From: Pseudomonas marginalis
GTDB lineage: Bacteria; Pseudomonadota; Gammaproteobacteria; Pseudomonadales; Pseudomonadaceae
NCBI RefSeq assembly: GCF_008692035.1
Contig: NZ_VTFG01000001.1
Location: forward strand, 2,046,001-2,110,000
DNA: 64,000 nucleotides
Direction: 5' to 3'
Shown piece by piece: positions 8,961 to 18,710 of this stretch. How positions within the stretch are numbered: the first letter of the stretch is position 1; each line of letters opens with the position of its first letter. The translations under genes and the position numbers were made by a program. Below the pieces are notes generated by a model. It had not been told where the DNA came from and searched no databases. It was given only the letters and a program-made list of their open reading frames with translations.

Positions 8961-9050
8961 CATCGGGGGCAAGTCGAATCGTCGCACCGCCCCTCCCACA
9001 TTTGACGGTGTTCACGAGTCAAAGTGTGGGAGGGGGCTTGCCCCCGATGA
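8961..9050. repeat. Inverted REP pair (BIME) between gltX and uvrB
   Basis: CATCGGGGGCAAG ... CCCCTCCCACA on one side and TGTGGGAGGGGGCTTG CCCCCGATG on the other form an imperfect inverted pair of the GTGGGAGGGGGCTTGCCCCC REP class. The 200-bp gap between the two genes holds nothing else recognisable. Confidence 0.85.
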
Positions 9051-9071
9051 GGCCAGCCCAGCCACCGCAGA

Positions 9072-11087
9072 TCAGACAGCCAGCAACCGCTCGCGCAACT
9101 TGCCAATCTCATCGCGCGTCTGCGCCGCCGCCTCGAACTCCAGGTCGCGCGCCAACTGGTACATTTTCTCTTCCAACTGGCGAATCCGCTTGGTGATCTC
9201 ACTCGGCGAGCGCAGTTCGTTTTCGTACTTGGCGCTTTCCTCGGCGGCCTTGGCCATGCCCTTGCGCTTCTTGCTGCGAGAGCCCGGCACGGTGGCGCCT
9301 TCCATGATGTCGGCAACGTCCTTGAACACGCCCTTGGGCGTAATGCCGTTTTCCAGGTTGAAGGCTATTTGCTTGTCGCGACGGCGTTGCGTCTCGCCAA
9401 TCGCCCGCTCCATGGAGCCGGTGATGCGGTCCGCGTAGAGAATCGCCCGGCCATTGAGGTTACGCGCCGCGCGACCGATGGTCTGGATCAGCGAGCGTTC
9501 GGAGCGCAGGAAGCCCTCCTTGTCTGCATCGAGGATCGCCACCAGCGACACTTCCGGCATGTCCAGGCCTTCGCGCAGCAGGTTGATGCCCACCAGCACA
9601 TCAAAGGTGCCCAGGCGCAGGTCGCGGATGATTTCCACGCGCTCCACGGTATCGATGTCCGAGTGCAGGTAGCGCACGCGCACACCGTGGTCGGCGAGGT
9701 AGTCGGTCAAGTCTTCGGACATGCGCTTGGTCAGCGTGGTGACCAGCACACGCTCCTCCAGCGCCACGCGCTTGGTGATTTCCGAGAGCAAGTCGTCGAC
9801 CTGGGTCAGCGCCGGGCGGATTTCGATCTCCGGGTCGACCAGGCCGGTGGGACGCACCAGTTGCTCGATCACACGGCCGGCATGCTCGGCCTCGTAGTTG
9901 CCCGGCGTGGCCGACACAAAGATGGTCTGCGGGCTGATGGCTTCCCACTCGTCAAAGCGCATCGGCCGGTTATCCAGTGCCGACGGCAGACGGAAGCCGT
10001 ACTCCACCAGGGTTTCCTTGCGCGAACGGTCGCCCTTATACATGGCGCCCACTTGCGGCACGCTGACGTGGGATTCGTCGATCACCAGCAGTGCGTCGTC
10101 GGGCAGGTAGTCGTAGAGGGTCGGCGGCGGCGCGCCGGACTCACGGCCCGAGAGGTAGCGCGAGTAGTTTTCGATGCCGTTGCAGTAGCCCAGCTCGAGG
10201 ATCATCTCCAGGTCAAAGCGCGTGCGTTGCTCCAAACGCTGGGCTTCCACCAGCTTGTTGTTGGCGCGCAGGTACTCCAGGCGCTCGGCCAGCTCGACCT
10301 TGATGCCCTCGATGGCGCCCATCAGGGTTTCGCGCGGGGTCACGTAGTGGCTTTTCGGATAGAAGGTGAAGCGCGGCAGCTTGCGGATCACCTCGCCGGT
10401 CAACGGGTCGAAGGCCGACAGGCTCTCGACTTCATCGTCAAACAGCTCGATGCGAATCGCCTCCAGGTCGGATTCGGCCGGGTAGATGTCGATCACATCG
10501 CCACGCACGCGGAAGGTGGCGCGGGCAAAATCCATGTCGTTGCGGGTGTACTGCAGGCTGGTCAGGCGGCGCAGCAGCTCGCGCTGGTCGAGTTTGTCGC
10601 CGCGGTCGACGTGCAGCACCATCTTCAAATAGGTTTCCGGGCTGCCCAGGCCATAGATGCACGACACCGTGGTGACGATGATCGCGTCCTTGCGCTCCAG
10701 CAGCGCCTTGGTCGCCGACAGCCGCATCTGCTCGATATGGTCGTTGATCGACGCATCCTTCTCGATAAAGGTATCGGAGGACGGTACATACGCTTCGGGC
10801 TGGTAGTAGTCGTAGTAGGAAACGAAGTATTCCACCGCGTTGTTCGGGAAGAACGCCTTGAACTCGCCGTACAACTGCGCGGCCAGGGTCTTGTTCGGAG
10901 CCAACACCAGCGTGGGGCGGTTGATCTGCGCAATCACGTTGGCGATGCTGAAGGTCTTGCCCGAACCGGTCACTCCGAGCAGCGTCTGGTGCGCCAGGCC
11001 GGCCTCGATGCCTTCGACCATCTGGCGAATGGCCTCGGGCTGGTCGCCGGCAGGTTCAAAGCGGGTGACTAGTTGGAAATCCGACAT
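9072..11087 (-). CDS. uvrB: UvrABC system protein B
   Basis: 671 aa, the usual length. Damage-verification helicase of nucleotide excision repair, acting with UvrA and UvrC. Walker A is GVTGSGKT (residues 38-45); the beta-hairpin region [15 protein letters not shown] follows; helicase motifs [32 protein letters not shown] and QTIGRAARN are in order. A C-terminal UVR motif ([20 protein letters not shown]) is present for UvrC contact. The start is the ATG at 11087 ([12 protein letters not shown]) with AGAGG upstream. I looked for a LexA box in the promoter and found none convincing. Confidence 0.97.
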   Translation of the reverse strand: MSDFQLVTRFEPAGDQPEAIRQMVEGIEAGLAHQTLLGVTGSGKTFSIANVIAQINRPTLVLAPNKTLAAQLYGEFKAFFPNNAVEYFVSYYDYYQPEAYVPSSDTFIEKDASINDHIEQMRLSATKALLERKDAIIVTTVSCIYGLGSPETYLKMVLHVDRGDKLDQRELLRRLTSLQYTRNDMDFARATFRVRGDVIDIYPAESDLEAIRIELFDDEVESLSAFDPLTGEVIRKLPRFTFYPKSHYVTPRETLMGAIEGIKVELAERLEYLRANNKLVEAQRLEQRTRFDLEMILELGYCNGIENYSRYLSGRESGAPPPTLYDYLPDDALLVIDESHVSVPQVGAMYKGDRSRKETLVEYGFRLPSALDNRPMRFDEWEAISPQTIFVSATPGNYEAEHAGRVIEQLVRPTGLVDPEIEIRPALTQVDDLLSEITKRVALEERVLVTTLTKRMSEDLTDYLADHGVRVRYLHSDIDTVERVEIIRDLRLGTFDVLVGINLLREGLDMPEVSLVAILDADKEGFLRSERSLIQTIGRAARNLNGRAILYADRITGSMERAIGETQRRRDKQIAFNLENGITPKGVFKDVADIMEGATVPGSRSKKRKGMAKAAEESAKYENELRSPSEITKRIRQLEEKMYQLARDLEFEAAAQTRDEIGKLRERLLAV

Positions 11088-11429
11088 AACGTACCTCTTG
11101 AAGTCACCCCAGACTGTAAACCCGTCGGGGACGAAAAAGACCACAACCCGCGAAGTTTCAGAGCGGGTCGTAGGAAAAAACCATGATAGCTGTAGAAGTG
11201 GTGGCGAATGTGACGGGTTTCAAGGCAATCGTCCCGTCTGCCGTGGTTGATCAATGTTGCAATAAGACTAACGGTCGGCAAATAAACCGAAAAACTTGGC
11301 CGAAAAGCCGTTTCGGTTGTCGCCCTCAGCGGTGATGGCCTCTATACTAGCTCCCCGTTTGTGCACCGCTCTAGTGCATTCGGCTGGAGCGCGACACGTC
11401 CCTCCCTTCCCCCATAGAGCTGCCGCAAA
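11088..11429. other. Divergent intergenic region uvrB / aminotransferase
   Basis: About 340 bp without a credible gene. It must hold both promoters. A possible -10 (TATACT, near 11343) faces the aminotransferase but lacks a well-spaced -35. CCCGC/GCGGG segments near 11125-11170 could form a hairpin. Nothing else is recognisable. Confidence 0.5.
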
Positions 11430-12626
11430 ATGAGCCTGTTCTCCGCTGTCGAAATGGCACCACGCGATCCAATCCTGGGCCTCAACGAAGCATTCAACGC
11501 CGATACACGAACCACCAAGGTCAACCTTGGCGTGGGCGTTTACTGCAACGAGGAGGGGAAGATTCCACTCTTGCGTGCCGTTGCCGAAGCGGAAGCCATT
11601 CGCGTGGCGCAACACGCCGCCCGTGGCTACTTGCCGATCGACGGCATCGCGGCCTACGACAAGGCCGTGCAGACCCTGCTGTTCGGCGCTGAATCGCCAC
11701 TGCTGAACGCTGGCCGCGTCACCACCGTGCAAGCGGTAGGCGGCACCGGCGCCCTGAAGCTGGGTGCAGACTTCCTCAAGCAATTGCTGCCAGGCGCTGT
11801 CGTTGCGATCAGCGACCCGAGCTGGGAAAACCACCGCGCCCTGTTCGAAACCGCCGGCTTCCCGGTGCAGAACTACCGCTACTACGACGCCGCCACCCAC
11901 GACGTGAACCGTGCCGGCCTGCTCGAAGACCTCAACGCCCTGCCGCCCCAGTCCATCGTGGTGCTGCACGCCTGCTGCCATAACCCGACCGGCGTCGACC
12001 TGAGCCCGGCCGACTGGCAGAACGTGCTGGACGTGGTCAAGGCCCGGAACCTGGTACCGTTCCTCGACATGGCCTACCAGGGCTTTGGCGACGGCATCCA
12101 CGAAGACGCCGCTGCCGTGCGCCTGTTTGCCGAATCGGGCCTGACCTTCTTTGTCTCCAGCTCGTTCTCCAAGTCGTTCTCCCTGTACGGCGAGCGTGTG
12201 GGCGCGCTGTCCATCGTCGGCGACTCCAAGGAAGAAAGCGCGCGCATCCTGTCCCAGGTCAAGCGCGTGATCCGCACCAACTACTCCAACCCGCCAACCC
12301 ATGGCGCAGCGATTGTTGCCGCGGTGCTCAACAACCCTGAGCTGCGCGCCCAGTGGGAAGCCGAACTGGCCGAGATGCGCCTGCGCATCCGTGGCATGCG
12401 TGAGCAGATGGTTGCCGAGCTGGCCAAGGCTGCGCCGGGCCACGACTTCAGCTTCGTCGGTCGCCAACGCGGGATGTTCTCCTACTCCGGCCTGACCGTT
12501 GAGCAAGTCACCCGCCTGCGCAGCGAGTTTGGTATCTACGCGCTGGATACCGGGCGTATCTGCGTGGCGGCGTTGAACCAGTCGAACATTGCTGCGGTAA
12601 CAAAGGCGATTGTTCAGGTTCTATAA
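11430..12626 (+). CDS. Aromatic amino acid aminotransferase (class I, TyrB/PhhC type)
   Basis: 398 aa. PLP enzyme of fold type I exchanging amino groups between aromatic amino acids (or aspartate) and 2-oxoglutarate. N185 in CCHNPTGVD, the PLP lysine K248 in SSSFSKSFSLYGERVG, and R256 match subgroup I-alpha aspartate/aromatic aminotransferases. The N-terminal start MSLFSAVEMAPRDPI is typical. Aromatic versus aspartate preference cannot be settled by eye; Pseudomonas proteins at this locus beside uvrB are usually called aromatic. An intrinsic terminator follows. Confidence 0.92.
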   Translation: MSLFSAVEMAPRDPILGLNEAFNADTRTTKVNLGVGVYCNEEGKIPLLRAVAEAEAIRVAQHAARGYLPIDGIAAYDKAVQTLLFGAESPLLNAGRVTTVQAVGGTGALKLGADFLKQLLPGAVVAISDPSWENHRALFETAGFPVQNYRYYDAATHDVNRAGLLEDLNALPPQSIVVLHACCHNPTGVDLSPADWQNVLDVVKARNLVPFLDMAYQGFGDGIHEDAAAVRLFAESGLTFFVSSSFSKSFSLYGERVGALSIVGDSKEESARILSQVKRVIRTNYSNPPTHGAAIVAAVLNNPELRAQWEAELAEMRLRIRGMREQMVAELAKAAPGHDFSFVGRQRGMFSYSGLTVEQVTRLRSEFGIYALDTGRICVAALNQSNIAAVTKAIVQVL

Positions 12627-12644
12627 GCCTGACGGCGTCATACG

Positions 12645-12676
12645 AAGGGGGAAGCCGATGGCTTCCCCCTTTTTAT
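12645..12676 (+). terminator. Intrinsic terminator after the aminotransferase
   Basis: AAGGGGGAAGCC-GAT-GGCTTCCCCCTT, a 12-bp perfect stem followed by TTTTATT. Confidence 0.95.
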
Positions 12677-12727
12677 TGGCGAACCCACTAGACTGAACCC
12701 TGATTGCCCCTTTGCTGTGAGAGCCCT

Positions 12728-12937
12728 ATGAGAAACGACGACCTGGACCTGCGCGCCGACCGCGACGAATTGCACGACTACACCCCGCGCGCGCCCCAAG
12801 CCAAGCGCCAGAAAAGCCTGGTGTTGCAGGTGGCGCTCGGGGTGTTCCTGGGCGGTTTGGCGTTGTGGCTGGTGCAATTGGGCGCGACGGCAATCATGGC
12901 CAAGCTGGCCATGGGCACCTTCCAGTTCGGCGGCTAG
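12728..12937 (+). CDS. Small single-pass membrane protein
   Basis: 69 aa. A charged N-terminal half ([17 protein letters not shown], then a Lys/Arg cluster) and one transmembrane helix (about 33-58, [21 protein letters not shown]). The ATG at 12728 follows GAGAG. Its stop overlaps the stop of the convergent LysR gene by 4 bp. Not recognised; function unknown. Confidence 0.7.
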   Translation: MRNDDLDLRADRDELHDYTPRAPQAKRQKSLVLQVALGVFLGGLALWLVQLGATAIMAKLAMGTFQFGG

Positions 12938-13818
12938 GCCGACGCCACACCCTGCTCCTCCAGCAACTTCACAAAACTGTTCAAACTCTGCGACACGGTG
13001 CCACGGCGCCAGATCAGCCAGGTATGCAGGGTGCGAAAACTGTCCGTCAGCGGCCACACGCTCACCGTGGTAAACCCCGGCATGCTTTCCAGCATGCTGC
13101 GTGGCATCAGCGCCAGGCCGGCCCCGGCGCTGACACAGGCGAGCATGCCGTGGTAGGACTCCATCTCGAAGATCCTCCCCGGCACCGCGCCGTCCTGTGC
13201 GAACCAGCGCTCGAAATGGTGCCGGTAGGAACAGTTGGAGCGAAAGGTGTAGATGCTCTCCCCGTTCACATCCTGCCCTCGCGTGATCGGCGCGTGGTGC
13301 AGCGGCGCAATCACCACCATCTCCTCCTCGAACACCGCCACGCCTTCCAGGGTGGCATGCAATACCGGCCCATCGACGAACGCCGCCGCCAGCCGTCCCG
13401 ACAATACGCCCTCGATCATCGTGCCTGAAGGCCCGGTGCTCAGGTCCAATTCAACCTTGGTGTGCTTCTGGTTGTAGGCCGCGAGCAGCGCCGGGATGCG
13501 CACCGCCGCCGTGCTTTCCAGGGAGCCGAGGGCAAATGCGCCCTGGGGCTCCTCCCCCGCCACCGTCGCGCGGGCTTCCTGCACCAGGTCGAGAATACGC
13601 CGCGCATAACCGAGGAAATTCCATCCGGCGGGCGACAGGCGCAGGCGACTCTTCTCGCGGATAAACAACTCCACGCCCAAATCCTGCTCCAGTTGCTTGA
13701 TGCGCGTGGTCAGGTTCGACGGCACCCGATGAATCAACTGTGCGGCGGCGCTGATGCTGCCTTGCTCGGCAACGGCCTTGAAGATTTCCAGCTGCACCAG
13801 GTCCAAGTCATTCTCCAA
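12934..13818 (-). CDS. LysR-family regulator, PtrR-like
   Basis: 294 aa. The N-terminal winged helix is clear ([43 protein letters not shown]), followed by a periplasmic-binding-like effector domain ([21 protein letters not shown]). [11 protein letters not shown] is characteristic of the PtrR/YnfL group that in enterobacteria controls the neighbouring sad gene for putrescine/GABA catabolism; here too a Sad dehydrogenase is divergent. Regulation of that gene is inferred from this arrangement. Confidence 0.88.
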   Translation of the reverse strand: MENDLDLVQLEIFKAVAEQGSISAAAQLIHRVPSNLTTRIKQLEQDLGVELFIREKSRLRLSPAGWNFLGYARRILDLVQEARATVAGEEPQGAFALGSLESTAAVRIPALLAAYNQKHTKVELDLSTGPSGTMIEGVLSGRLAAAFVDGPVLHATLEGVAVFEEEMVVIAPLHHAPITRGQDVNGESIYTFRSNCSYRHHFERWFAQDGAVPGRIFEMESYHGMLACVSAGAGLALMPRSMLESMPGFTTVSVWPLTDSFRTLHTWLIWRRGTVSQSLNSFVKLLEEQGVASA

Positions 13819-13821
13819 TCG

Positions 13822-13846
13822 TGAATGTATTGCTTAATATTATTCA
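13822..13846. promoter_or_regulatory. Possible LysR operator in the lysR/sad intergenic
   Basis: TGAAT and ATTCA arms 15 nt apart in a very AT-rich stretch immediately upstream of the lysR start, in an intergenic of only 91 bp shared with sad. Weak dyad; placement is the main support. Confidence 0.35.
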
Positions 13847-13909
13847 GTTTCCAGAAAACATGCATCCCCGTAGGCTGAACCCATTCCACTCTTTCAGCCG
13901 GACGGTGCC

Positions 13910-15301
13910 ATGAACGCTATTTCCCACCAGACCCACGCCCTGTCGATCAACCCCGCCACCGGCGAAACCGTCGGCAGCTATCCCTACGAAAACGCCGCGC
14001 AACTGGACGCAGCCCTCGACCGCGCCACCGCAGCCTTCCGCACCTGGCGCCGCGAGCCAGTCAGCCAGCGCGCCGAACTGCTGCTGGCCCTGGCCGGCGC
14101 ACTGCGCGATCAAGCCGAAGAAATGGCGCAGATGATCACCCTGGAAATGGGCAAGCCCATCACCCAGGCCCGCGCCGAAATCGAAAAATGCGCCCAGCTC
14201 AGCGAGTGGTATGCCGCCCACGGCCCGGCCATGTTGGCCCCGGAACCCACCCTGGTGGACAACGGCAGCGCCCGGATCGAATACCGCCCGCTGGGCCCGA
14301 TCCTCGCCGTGATGCCGTGGAACTTCCCGGTATGGCAAGTGCTGCGCGGCGCCGTGCCGACCCTGCTCGCCGGCAATACCTACGTGCTCAAACACGCGCC
14401 GAACGTGATGGGCAGCGCCTACCTGATGAAAGCGGCGTTGCAGAAAGCCGGTTTCGCCGAAGGCCTGTTCGAAGTGATCAACGTGACCCAGGACGGCGTC
14501 TCCACCGCCATCGCCGACCCGCGCATCGCCGCCGTCACCCTCACCGGCAGCGTACGCGCCGGCATGGCCATCGGCTCCCAGGCCGGCGCCGCGCTGAAGA
14601 AATGCGTGCTGGAACTGGGCGGCTCCGACCCGTTCATCGTGCTTAACGACGCCGACCTCGACGCCGCCGTGCAGGCCGCCGTGATCGGCCGCTTCCAGAA
14701 CAGCGGCCAGGTCTGCGCCGCCGCCAAGCGCCTGATCATCGAAGCCGGCGTGGTGGACGCCTTCACCGCCAAGTTCGTCGAAGCCAGCCGCGCGCTGGTG
14801 ATGGGCGACCCGACCTCGGCCAGCACCTACGTCGGCCCGATGGCGCGCTTCGACCTGCGCGACGAGCTGCACGGCCAGGTCCAGGCCACCCTGGAAGAAG
14901 GCGCCACCCTGCTGCTGGGCGGCCACAAAGTCGCCGGTGCCGCCAACTACTATGAGCCGACCGTACTGGCCGACGTCACCGACCAGATGACTTCGTTCAA
15001 GCAGGAACTGTTTGGCCCCGTGGCCTCGATCATCACCGCCCGCGATGCCGACCACGCCGTGGCCCTGGCCAATGACAGCGAGTTCGGCCTCACCGCCAGC
15101 CTCTTCACCACCGACCCGGCCAAGGCCCGCGACATCGCCAACCAGCTGGACACCGGCGGGATCTTCATCAATGCGTTCAGCGTGTCCGACCCTCGGGTGG
15201 CGTTTGGCGGCGTGAAGAAGAGCGGGTTCGGGCGCGAGTTGTCGCATTTTGGCCTGCGCGAATTCTGCAATGCGCAGACCGTATGGCTGGATCGCAAGTA
15301 G
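13910..15301 (+). CDS. sad: NAD-dependent succinate-semialdehyde dehydrogenase (Sad/YneI type)
   Basis: 463 aa. Oxidises succinate semialdehyde to succinate, the last step of GABA/putrescine breakdown. Aldehyde-dehydrogenase signatures: VMPWNFPVWQ (cofactor site), VLELGGSDPF (general base E235), NSGQVCAAAKR (nucleophile C269), and QELFGPVASI near the C-terminus. The length (about 460, shorter than GabD at about 480) and GYPYE-type N-terminus favour Sad. Divergent from the PtrR-like LysR, matching the known gene pair. Confidence 0.88.
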   Translation: MNAISHQTHALSINPATGETVGSYPYENAAQLDAALDRATAAFRTWRREPVSQRAELLLALAGALRDQAEEMAQMITLEMGKPITQARAEIEKCAQLSEWYAAHGPAMLAPEPTLVDNGSARIEYRPLGPILAVMPWNFPVWQVLRGAVPTLLAGNTYVLKHAPNVMGSAYLMKAALQKAGFAEGLFEVINVTQDGVSTAIADPRIAAVTLTGSVRAGMAIGSQAGAALKKCVLELGGSDPFIVLNDADLDAAVQAAVIGRFQNSGQVCAAAKRLIIEAGVVDAFTAKFVEASRALVMGDPTSASTYVGPMARFDLRDELHGQVQATLEEGATLLLGGHKVAGAANYYEPTVLADVTDQMTSFKQELFGPVASIITARDADHAVALANDSEFGLTASLFTTDPAKARDIANQLDTGGIFINAFSVSDPRVAFGGVKKSGFGRELSHFGLREFCNAQTVWLDRK

Positions 15302-15374
15302 CAGCAGTGAACAAATGGCGTTAGCATTCTGTCCACTCGGCTTAACAGCATGTTTTTAGGGTCAGGATCGCACT

Positions 15375-16817
15375 GTGGAAAAGCTAAATCGCCTTCAAAG
15401 CGGAATCGAAGGGCTGGACGCTCTGCTCAAGGGAGGGCTGGTGTCTGGGGCGTCCTACATCATTCAGGGCCGCCCCGGCTCAGGTAAAACCATCCTTGCC
15501 AACCAGCTGGGGTTTCATCACGCGCGTAATGGCGGCCGAGTCCTGGTTGCCACGCTGTTGGCGGAATCCCACGACCGCCTTTTCCAGTTCCTCTCTACCC
15601 TGAGCTTTTTTGACGCCTCCCGTGTCGGCGCCGAAATCCAGTTTGTCAGCGCCTTCGACACCCTGGAAAACGAAGGCCTCGACGAAGTGGTCAAGCTGCT
15701 CAGGCGTGAGATCAGCAGGCAGAGGGCCACCGTCATGGTGGTGGACGGCTTGTTGAACGCGCGTTCCAAGGCCGACTCGCCGATCGACACGAAAAAATTC
15801 ATTTCCGAACTGCAAGGGCATGCCGCCTTCGCCGGTTGCACGGTGTTGTTCCTCACCAGCTCACGCCTGGATGACGGCAGCCCCGAGCACACCATGGTCG
15901 ATGGCGTGATCGAAATGGGCGAGGAACTGTTCGGCACCCGTTCCGTGCGCCGTATCCAGTTACGCAAGACCCGCGGCAGCGGCGCGCTCACCGGCCTGCA
16001 CGAGTGTGAAATCAACGACGACGGCCTGGTGGTGTACCCGCGCCTGGAAAGCCTCTATGGCCGGCCGTCCGCGCCCGACAGCGCCGACCTGACGCGCATC
16101 GCCAGCGGTATCGACTCGTTGGACGGCATCCTCGGCGGCGGGCTGCACAGTTCCAGCGTGACCCTGGTCATGGGGCCGTCGGGCATCGGCAAGACCACCC
16201 TGGGCCTCAAGTTCCTCTCGGAATCGACGGTAGACGCCCCCGGCCTGCACTTCGGCTTCTACGAAAGCCCTCAGCGCCTGCGGCTCAAAGGCCAATCCCT
16301 GGGCATCGATATCCAGAAGATGGAAGACAGCGGCGCACTGACCATCGCCTGGCAGCCCACCACCGAAGGCCTGCTGGACGGGCTGGGGGCGCGATTGCTG
16401 CGCCTGGTCGAGGAAAAGGGCATCAAGCGCCTGTTCATCGACAGCTTGAGCGGCATGACCCGCGTCTCCAACAACCCGGCACGTATCACCGATTTCTACA
16501 GCGCACTGATGAACGAACTGCGCGCCAGGGGCGTCACGGTCTTCGCCACGTGGGAGATGCATGATCTGTTCGGCGCGGAGGTCACTTCCCCCGCGTCTGA
16601 ACTGTCGAGCATTGCCGACAACCTCATGCTTATGCGTTTCTTCGAGATTCAGTCTGAACTTAGAAGGACGCTTTCCATTCTTAAGGTCAGAGACAGCTTT
16701 TATGACCCCTCATTATTGGAGGTGGTGATCCGTGACCAAGCCGTTGACTTAAGAAAGGTTTCAACAAATGCCCCCTCAGTTGCATCCAATTCAGCGCTGC
16801 CTGGTTCAGCTTTTTAA
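15375..16817 (+). CDS. Two-domain KaiC-like ATPase
   Basis: 480 aa. Two tandem RecA-fold KaiC domains. Domain 1 has IEGLDALLKGGL and Walker A GRPGSGKT (32-39), with Walker B-like TVMVVDG (118-124). Domain 2 has IDSLDGILGGGL and Walker A GPSGIGKT (266-273), with RLFIDSLSG. A Glu follows the first strand in each (ATLLAESHDR, GFYESPQRL), as in ATP-hydrolysing KaiC. KaiC is the clock ATPase of cyanobacteria; in heterotrophs such proteins are linked to stress resistance and signalling. There is no kaiA or kaiB nearby. It starts 73 bp after sad, and a receiver protein follows 23 bp downstream. Confidence 0.9.
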   Translation: MEKLNRLQSGIEGLDALLKGGLVSGASYIIQGRPGSGKTILANQLGFHHARNGGRVLVATLLAESHDRLFQFLSTLSFFDASRVGAEIQFVSAFDTLENEGLDEVVKLLRREISRQRATVMVVDGLLNARSKADSPIDTKKFISELQGHAAFAGCTVLFLTSSRLDDGSPEHTMVDGVIEMGEELFGTRSVRRIQLRKTRGSGALTGLHECEINDDGLVVYPRLESLYGRPSAPDSADLTRIASGIDSLDGILGGGLHSSSVTLVMGPSGIGKTTLGLKFLSESTVDAPGLHFGFYESPQRLRLKGQSLGIDIQKMEDSGALTIAWQPTTEGLLDGLGARLLRLVEEKGIKRLFIDSLSGMTRVSNNPARITDFYSALMNELRARGVTVFATWEMHDLFGAEVTSPASELSSIADNLMLMRFFEIQSELRRTLSILKVRDSFYDPSLLEVVIRDQAVDLRKVSTNAPSVASNSALPGSAF

Positions 16818-16840
16818 GTCTTTGGGTAGGTTGAATTGAC

Positions 16841-17197
16841 ATGGCCACTATCCTGGTCGTCGATGACGAGTACTTGATCGCCGATATCCTTGCCTACGCA
16901 CTGGAAGATGAGGGGTTCATGGTCGTCACAGCTGGCAATGGGAAAAAGGCGCTGGAGGTGCTGGAGCGAGAACGGCCGTCGCTGATCATCACCGATTTCA
17001 TGATGCCGGTGATGGACGGTGAGGAGTTCGCCGAAGCGGTGCGCGCGCTGCCGGCCGTCAAGCACCTGCCGATTATCCTGATCAGCGGCGCGCAGGCCCA
17101 TATCGGCATGCAGCGCTCGGACCTGTTCGATGCGGTGCTGGACAAGCCGTTCGACATCAACAAGCTCATTACCAAGGTGAAGGAACTGCTGGGGTGA
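16841..17197 (+). CDS. Stand-alone response regulator receiver protein
   Basis: 118 aa, a single CheY-like domain with no output region. Acidic pocket VVDDE (8-10), phosphoacceptor D52 in IITDFMMPVMDG, S82 in ILISG, and K102 in VLDKPFD are all present. It follows the KaiC-like gene by 23 bp on the same strand, so the two probably work together; phosphorylation by or relay to the KaiC-like ATPase or an unlinked kinase is inference. Confidence 0.93.
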   Translation: MATILVVDDEYLIADILAYALEDEGFMVVTAGNGKKALEVLERERPSLIITDFMMPVMDGEEFAEAVRALPAVKHLPIILISGAQAHIGMQRSDLFDAVLDKPFDINKLITKVKELLG

Positions 17198-17199
17198 CC

Positions 17200-17505
17200 T
17201 CAACTGCGGATATGCCGGCGCACACACTGCACCAGCCCATCCAGCGCCTGCGACTTCACCGGCGCGAGCACGCACACCGTATGTTCCTGCTGGCCTTCCT
17301 TCACGGTCAGGGTGTAGTGCACCTGGCCCGGATTTCCGGGCTCTGGCGTGGTGCTCTGCGGCAACTGAAAGAAGTTTGAAGCCTCGATCAGTTGCCGCAA
17401 CTCTTGCTGGTCCGGCTCGGGCAACGTGTTCAACTCCACCGTACGAGGCTTGGTCAAACCCGGAAAAAACGCCGGCCCGCCGCTTTCCTTGATCGAAATT
17501 TGCAT
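17200..17505 (-). CDS. Emfourin-like inhibitor of M4 protease
   Basis: 101 aa. Small, no signal peptide. MQISIKESGGPAFFPGL, VELNTLP and YTLTVKEGQQEHTV fit the emfourin/protealysin-associated-protein family, whose members bind and inhibit the M4 metallopeptidase encoded beside them. It begins 14 bp downstream of the protease stop, in the usual protealysin-emfourin order. It converges with the receiver-protein gene, leaving only 2 bp between stops. Confidence 0.8.
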   Translation of the reverse strand: MQISIKESGGPAFFPGLTKPRTVELNTLPEPDQQELRQLIEASNFFQLPQSTTPEPGNPGQVHYTLTVKEGQQEHTVCVLAPVKSQALDGLVQCVRRHIRS

Positions 17506-17519
17506 GGCTGTTCCTCACG

Positions 17520-18581
17520 TCAGACGTTAATGCCAACCGCTTTCCAGCCCTCCTTGACCGCCTTGTGCTCATCCTTGTTCGCGCCGTAGAGACGACCGGC
17601 GATATCGTAGGTTATACGCGCAAAACGTAAAAACCCCGAGTTCGGCCGCAACCGCGCATCGCGCAGCGCGTCATACCAGATACGTCCTGCGCGCTCCCAG
17701 GCAAACCCGCCAATCCGGGTCGCCACCTGATAGAACGCATGGTTGGGAATGCCGGAATTGATATGCACCCCACCATTGTCCTCGTAGGTCTGGACAAAAT
17801 CATCCATATGCCCTGGTTGGGGGTCCTTGCCCAGCAGCTTGTCATCGAACGCGGTGCCGGGGGCCTTCATCGAACGCAGGGCCACGCCTTTGATCTTCTT
17901 GGTGAACAACCCTTTGCCGATCAGCCAATCGGCGTCTTCGGCGGTTTGCTTCAACGCATACTGCTTGATCAGTGAGCCGAACACGTCCGAGAGTGACTCG
18001 TTCAGCGCGCCGGACTGATTGAAATACATCAACTTGGCCTCGTCCTCGGTGACGCCGTGGGCCAATTCATGGCCAATCACATCGAGGGCCACCGTGAAGC
18101 GGTTGAACAACTGCCCATCGCCGTCGCCAAACACCATCTGGGTCGAGTTCCAGAACGCATTGTTATAGTTCTGGCCAAAGTGCACGGTGGCATCCAGCGC
18201 TATGCCGGCATCGTCGATGGAGTTGCGGTCGAACACCTCTTCGAAAAAATCGAACGTGGCACCCAAGCCGTCATAGGCTTCGTCCACGGCGGCGTCGCCA
18301 CTGGCGGGCTGGCCTTCACCGCGGACCAGCTTGCCCGGCAGGCTGTCGGTGCCTTCGGCGCTGTAGATCGAGCGCCGTTTGCCGGCGCCCATGACCAGGG
18401 CCATGTGGGCCGGCCCCTTGGCGGGCACTGCGACCATGCGCAGCGAACGGAACGTGCTGTCCTTGGCGCGGGTGCGCAGCGCGATGTCGCGCTGGGCCTT
18501 ATCACCGTGACGCGCGATCTGGTCGAGCATATACGGTGGGATCAGGCAGAAAATCGGGTTGCGGTGGTGGCGATCACACAT
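17520..18581 (-). CDS. Protealysin-like M4 metallopeptidase
   Basis: 353 aa. Zinc metallopeptidase of the thermolysin family. HELAH (171-175) supplies two zinc ligands and the catalytic Glu; NESLSD (E195) supplies the third ligand; H281 in IPNHAFYQ is the transition-state His. The short propeptide has the protealysin-type C...PPY motif (IFCLIPPY) instead of the long FTP/PepSY propeptide of thermolysin. There is no Sec signal, as in protealysins, so it may act in the cytoplasm or leave by another route. The ATG at 18581 has AGGGAG at 7 nt. Operon with its putative inhibitor. Confidence 0.93.
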   Translation of the reverse strand: MCDRHHRNPIFCLIPPYMLDQIARHGDKAQRDIALRTRAKDSTFRSLRMVAVPAKGPAHMALVMGAGKRRSIYSAEGTDSLPGKLVRGEGQPASGDAAVDEAYDGLGATFDFFEEVFDRNSIDDAGIALDATVHFGQNYNNAFWNSTQMVFGDGDGQLFNRFTVALDVIGHELAHGVTEDEAKLMYFNQSGALNESLSDVFGSLIKQYALKQTAEDADWLIGKGLFTKKIKGVALRSMKAPGTAFDDKLLGKDPQPGHMDDFVQTYEDNGGVHINSGIPNHAFYQVATRIGGFAWERAGRIWYDALRDARLRPNSGFLRFARITYDIAGRLYGANKDEHKAVKEGWKAVGINV

Positions 18582-18710
18582 TAGCTGGCTCCCTGTTGGC
18601 ATATGGTGTAGCTCCGGTAACCGTTTGAGGATAGCCCCCCAGGGTTAACCCGTGTCATCAATTGTCATCAATCTATGTTGCAGTCGTGTTTATCCAAGGA
18701 GGACTTACCC

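Noticed and set aside
11088..11160. LexA box upstream of uvrB
   Set aside because: No CTGT-N8-ACAG dyad with convincing spacing was found.
11268..12506. Long minus-strand frame opposite the aminotransferase
   Set aside because: Antisense shadow of a high-GC gene; low-complexity His/Gly/Val composition and no family motif.
13844..15247. 467-codon minus-strand frame opposite sad
   Set aside because: Gly/His-rich shadow produced by third-position GC bias in the dehydrogenase gene.
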